Below are positions 5,550-6,074 of a stretch of 6,074 nucleotides of DNA, one piece after another (positions within the stretch are counted from its first letter, which is position 1; each line of letters starts with the position of its first letter). Under the pieces are notes generated by a model. That model ran no database searches and was not told the DNA's origin. It worked only from the letters and a program-made list of their open reading frames with translations. This DNA is from Thermoleophilaceae bacterium. Lineage in GTDB: Bacteria; Actinomycetota; Thermoleophilia; Solirubrobacterales; Thermoleophilaceae. The DNA lies in contig JACCYP010000082.1 in assembly GCA_013696425.1 (NCBI GenBank), positions 1-6,074 on the forward strand. Reading direction: 5' to 3'. The translations under genes were made by a program, and so were the position numbers.

Positions 5550-6074
5550 CAGACCGACGCCCTCGCGTGCAGGTCGTCGAAATACCCGGCGATGGCCGCT
5601 TCGAGGCCGGTTCCGCCGGAGATCCCCTCCCAGTTTGCCTTCACGAGGCCGACGAGCATGTAGCACTGGTCGATCGGTGCGATCGCGTACTGGGGCGGAT
5701 CCGACAGGCGGTTCACGACCAGGCCCTCGGCGTCGGTCTCCATCTCTCCCAGGACGGGGTTCGAGTCGGCGAGCGACTCCCACGTGCCCATCTCGAGCTC
5801 GCTCTCGGTCGCGCCCGCGGGGCTCGGGTAGAGCGCCACCACACCATCGGCGGTGCTGCTCTTCATGAAGAACGCGAGCCCGATCGGGATCGAGAACCCG
5901 GCCCACTGCTCGTCGCTCATCTGGAGGTCGGGCAGCCACGCCACGCGCGTGCCCACCGGCCGGTAGTCAGGGTTGCCGGACTGGAGCGACCAGCATGTCT
6001 CGCACGAGCAGTCGATCCGCCGCTCGCCGAGGTGGAGCAGGTGCCGGTGTTCGGGCACGAGCCCCCTGCCGCAC
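5549..6074 (-). CDS. DUF5947-like hydrogenase-cluster protein (C-terminal part, runs off the right edge)
   Basis: The last 174 residues are visible; the reading frame is open to the window edge, so the start lies outside. A GTG at 6058 could look like a start. However, the five codons before it read CGRGL, followed by the conserved PEHRHLLHL, so the protein almost certainly begins earlier, within a CxxC-type motif of which the last cysteine is visible (codon 6073-6071). A second cluster follows, CSCETC (visible residues 22-27). The C-terminal block, DQCYMLVGLVKANWEGISGG, is what I recall as characteristic of DUF5947. The cysteine pattern suggests a zinc or iron site, perhaps rubredoxin- or zinc-ribbon-like. 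In known clusters, genes of this type sit near the hydrogenase structural genes. There is no membrane segment in the visible part. It is joined to the DUF6084-like gene by a 1-nt TGATG overlap. Confidence 0.88.
   Translation of the reverse strand, partial: CGRGLVPEHRHLLHLGERRIDCSCETCWSLQSGNPDYRPVGTRVAWLPDLQMSDEQWAGFSIPIGLAFFMKSSTADGVVALYPSPAGATESELEMGTWESLADSNPVLGEMETDAEGLVVNRLSDPPQYAIAPIDQCYMLVGLVKANWEGISGGTGLEAAIAGYFDDLHARASV

Noticed and set aside
5549..6058. Complete 169-aa DUF5947-like gene starting at GTG 6058
   Set aside because: The frame stays open upstream as CGRGL, directly joined to the conserved PEHRHL, and includes a likely ligand cysteine. The gene is therefore cut by the window edge rather than starting there.
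1..6074. tRNA, rRNA, CRISPR array, insertion sequence, intergenic promoter or terminator
   Set aside because: Coding sequence covers all but two bases. I saw no direct-repeat array, terminal inverted repeats, transposase or RNA-gene pattern. Local GC palindromes lie inside conserved codons and are not followed by T-runs.

Overview
The window is one continuous stretch of a [NiFe]-hydrogenase accessory and maturation operon. All ten genes lie on the minus strand, so transcription runs from right to left. The DNA is very GC-rich, GTG is used as a start codon alongside ATG, and the gene set (DUF5947-like, DUF6084-like, HypA, HypB, HypF, hydrogenase protease) is typical of Actinobacteria (Actinomycetota). 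A Thermoleophilia or Solirubrobacterales-type organism is plausible, but this is only a guess from composition and gene content. I recall this combination from actinobacterial clusters for atmospheric-H2-oxidising uptake hydrogenases of the group 1h type. The structural subunit genes are not in the window and would be expected upstream, past the right edge.

In transcription order: (1) 6074-5549, the C-terminal part of a DUF5947-like protein with a CxCxxC cysteine cluster, whose start lies outside the window; (2) 5549-4869, a DUF6084-like protein; (3) 4869-4021, a 282-aa conserved protein of unknown function; (4) 4021-3734, a 95-aa small protein of unknown function; (5) 3737-3231, the hydrogenase maturation endopeptidase; (6) 3249-2887, HypA; (7) 2905-2222, HypB; (8) 2225-1032, a 397-aa protein with two SIS domains related to phosphoheptose isomerase (GmhA); (9) 1035-601, a small multi-pass membrane protein; (10) 598-1, the N-terminal 199 residues of HypF, which runs off the left edge.

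The genes are packed without gaps. Stop and start codons overlap at eight of nine junctions (1, 1, 1, 4, 19, 19, 4 and 4 nt), and the ninth has a 2-nt gap. Only bases 599-600 are non-coding, so there is no room for an internal intergenic promoter or terminator. One long transcript with translational coupling is the simplest reading.

Functionally, HypF makes the cyanide-ligand precursor by carbamoyl transfer to HypE. HypA and HypB deliver nickel. The endopeptidase trims the large subunit after nickel insertion. HypC, HypD and HypE are not visible and may follow hypF to the left. The DUF5947/DUF6084/282-aa/95-aa block, the tandem-SIS protein and the membrane protein have no established role. 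The tandem-SIS protein is the most interesting item: its two domains appear to keep complementary halves of a GmhA-type active site.
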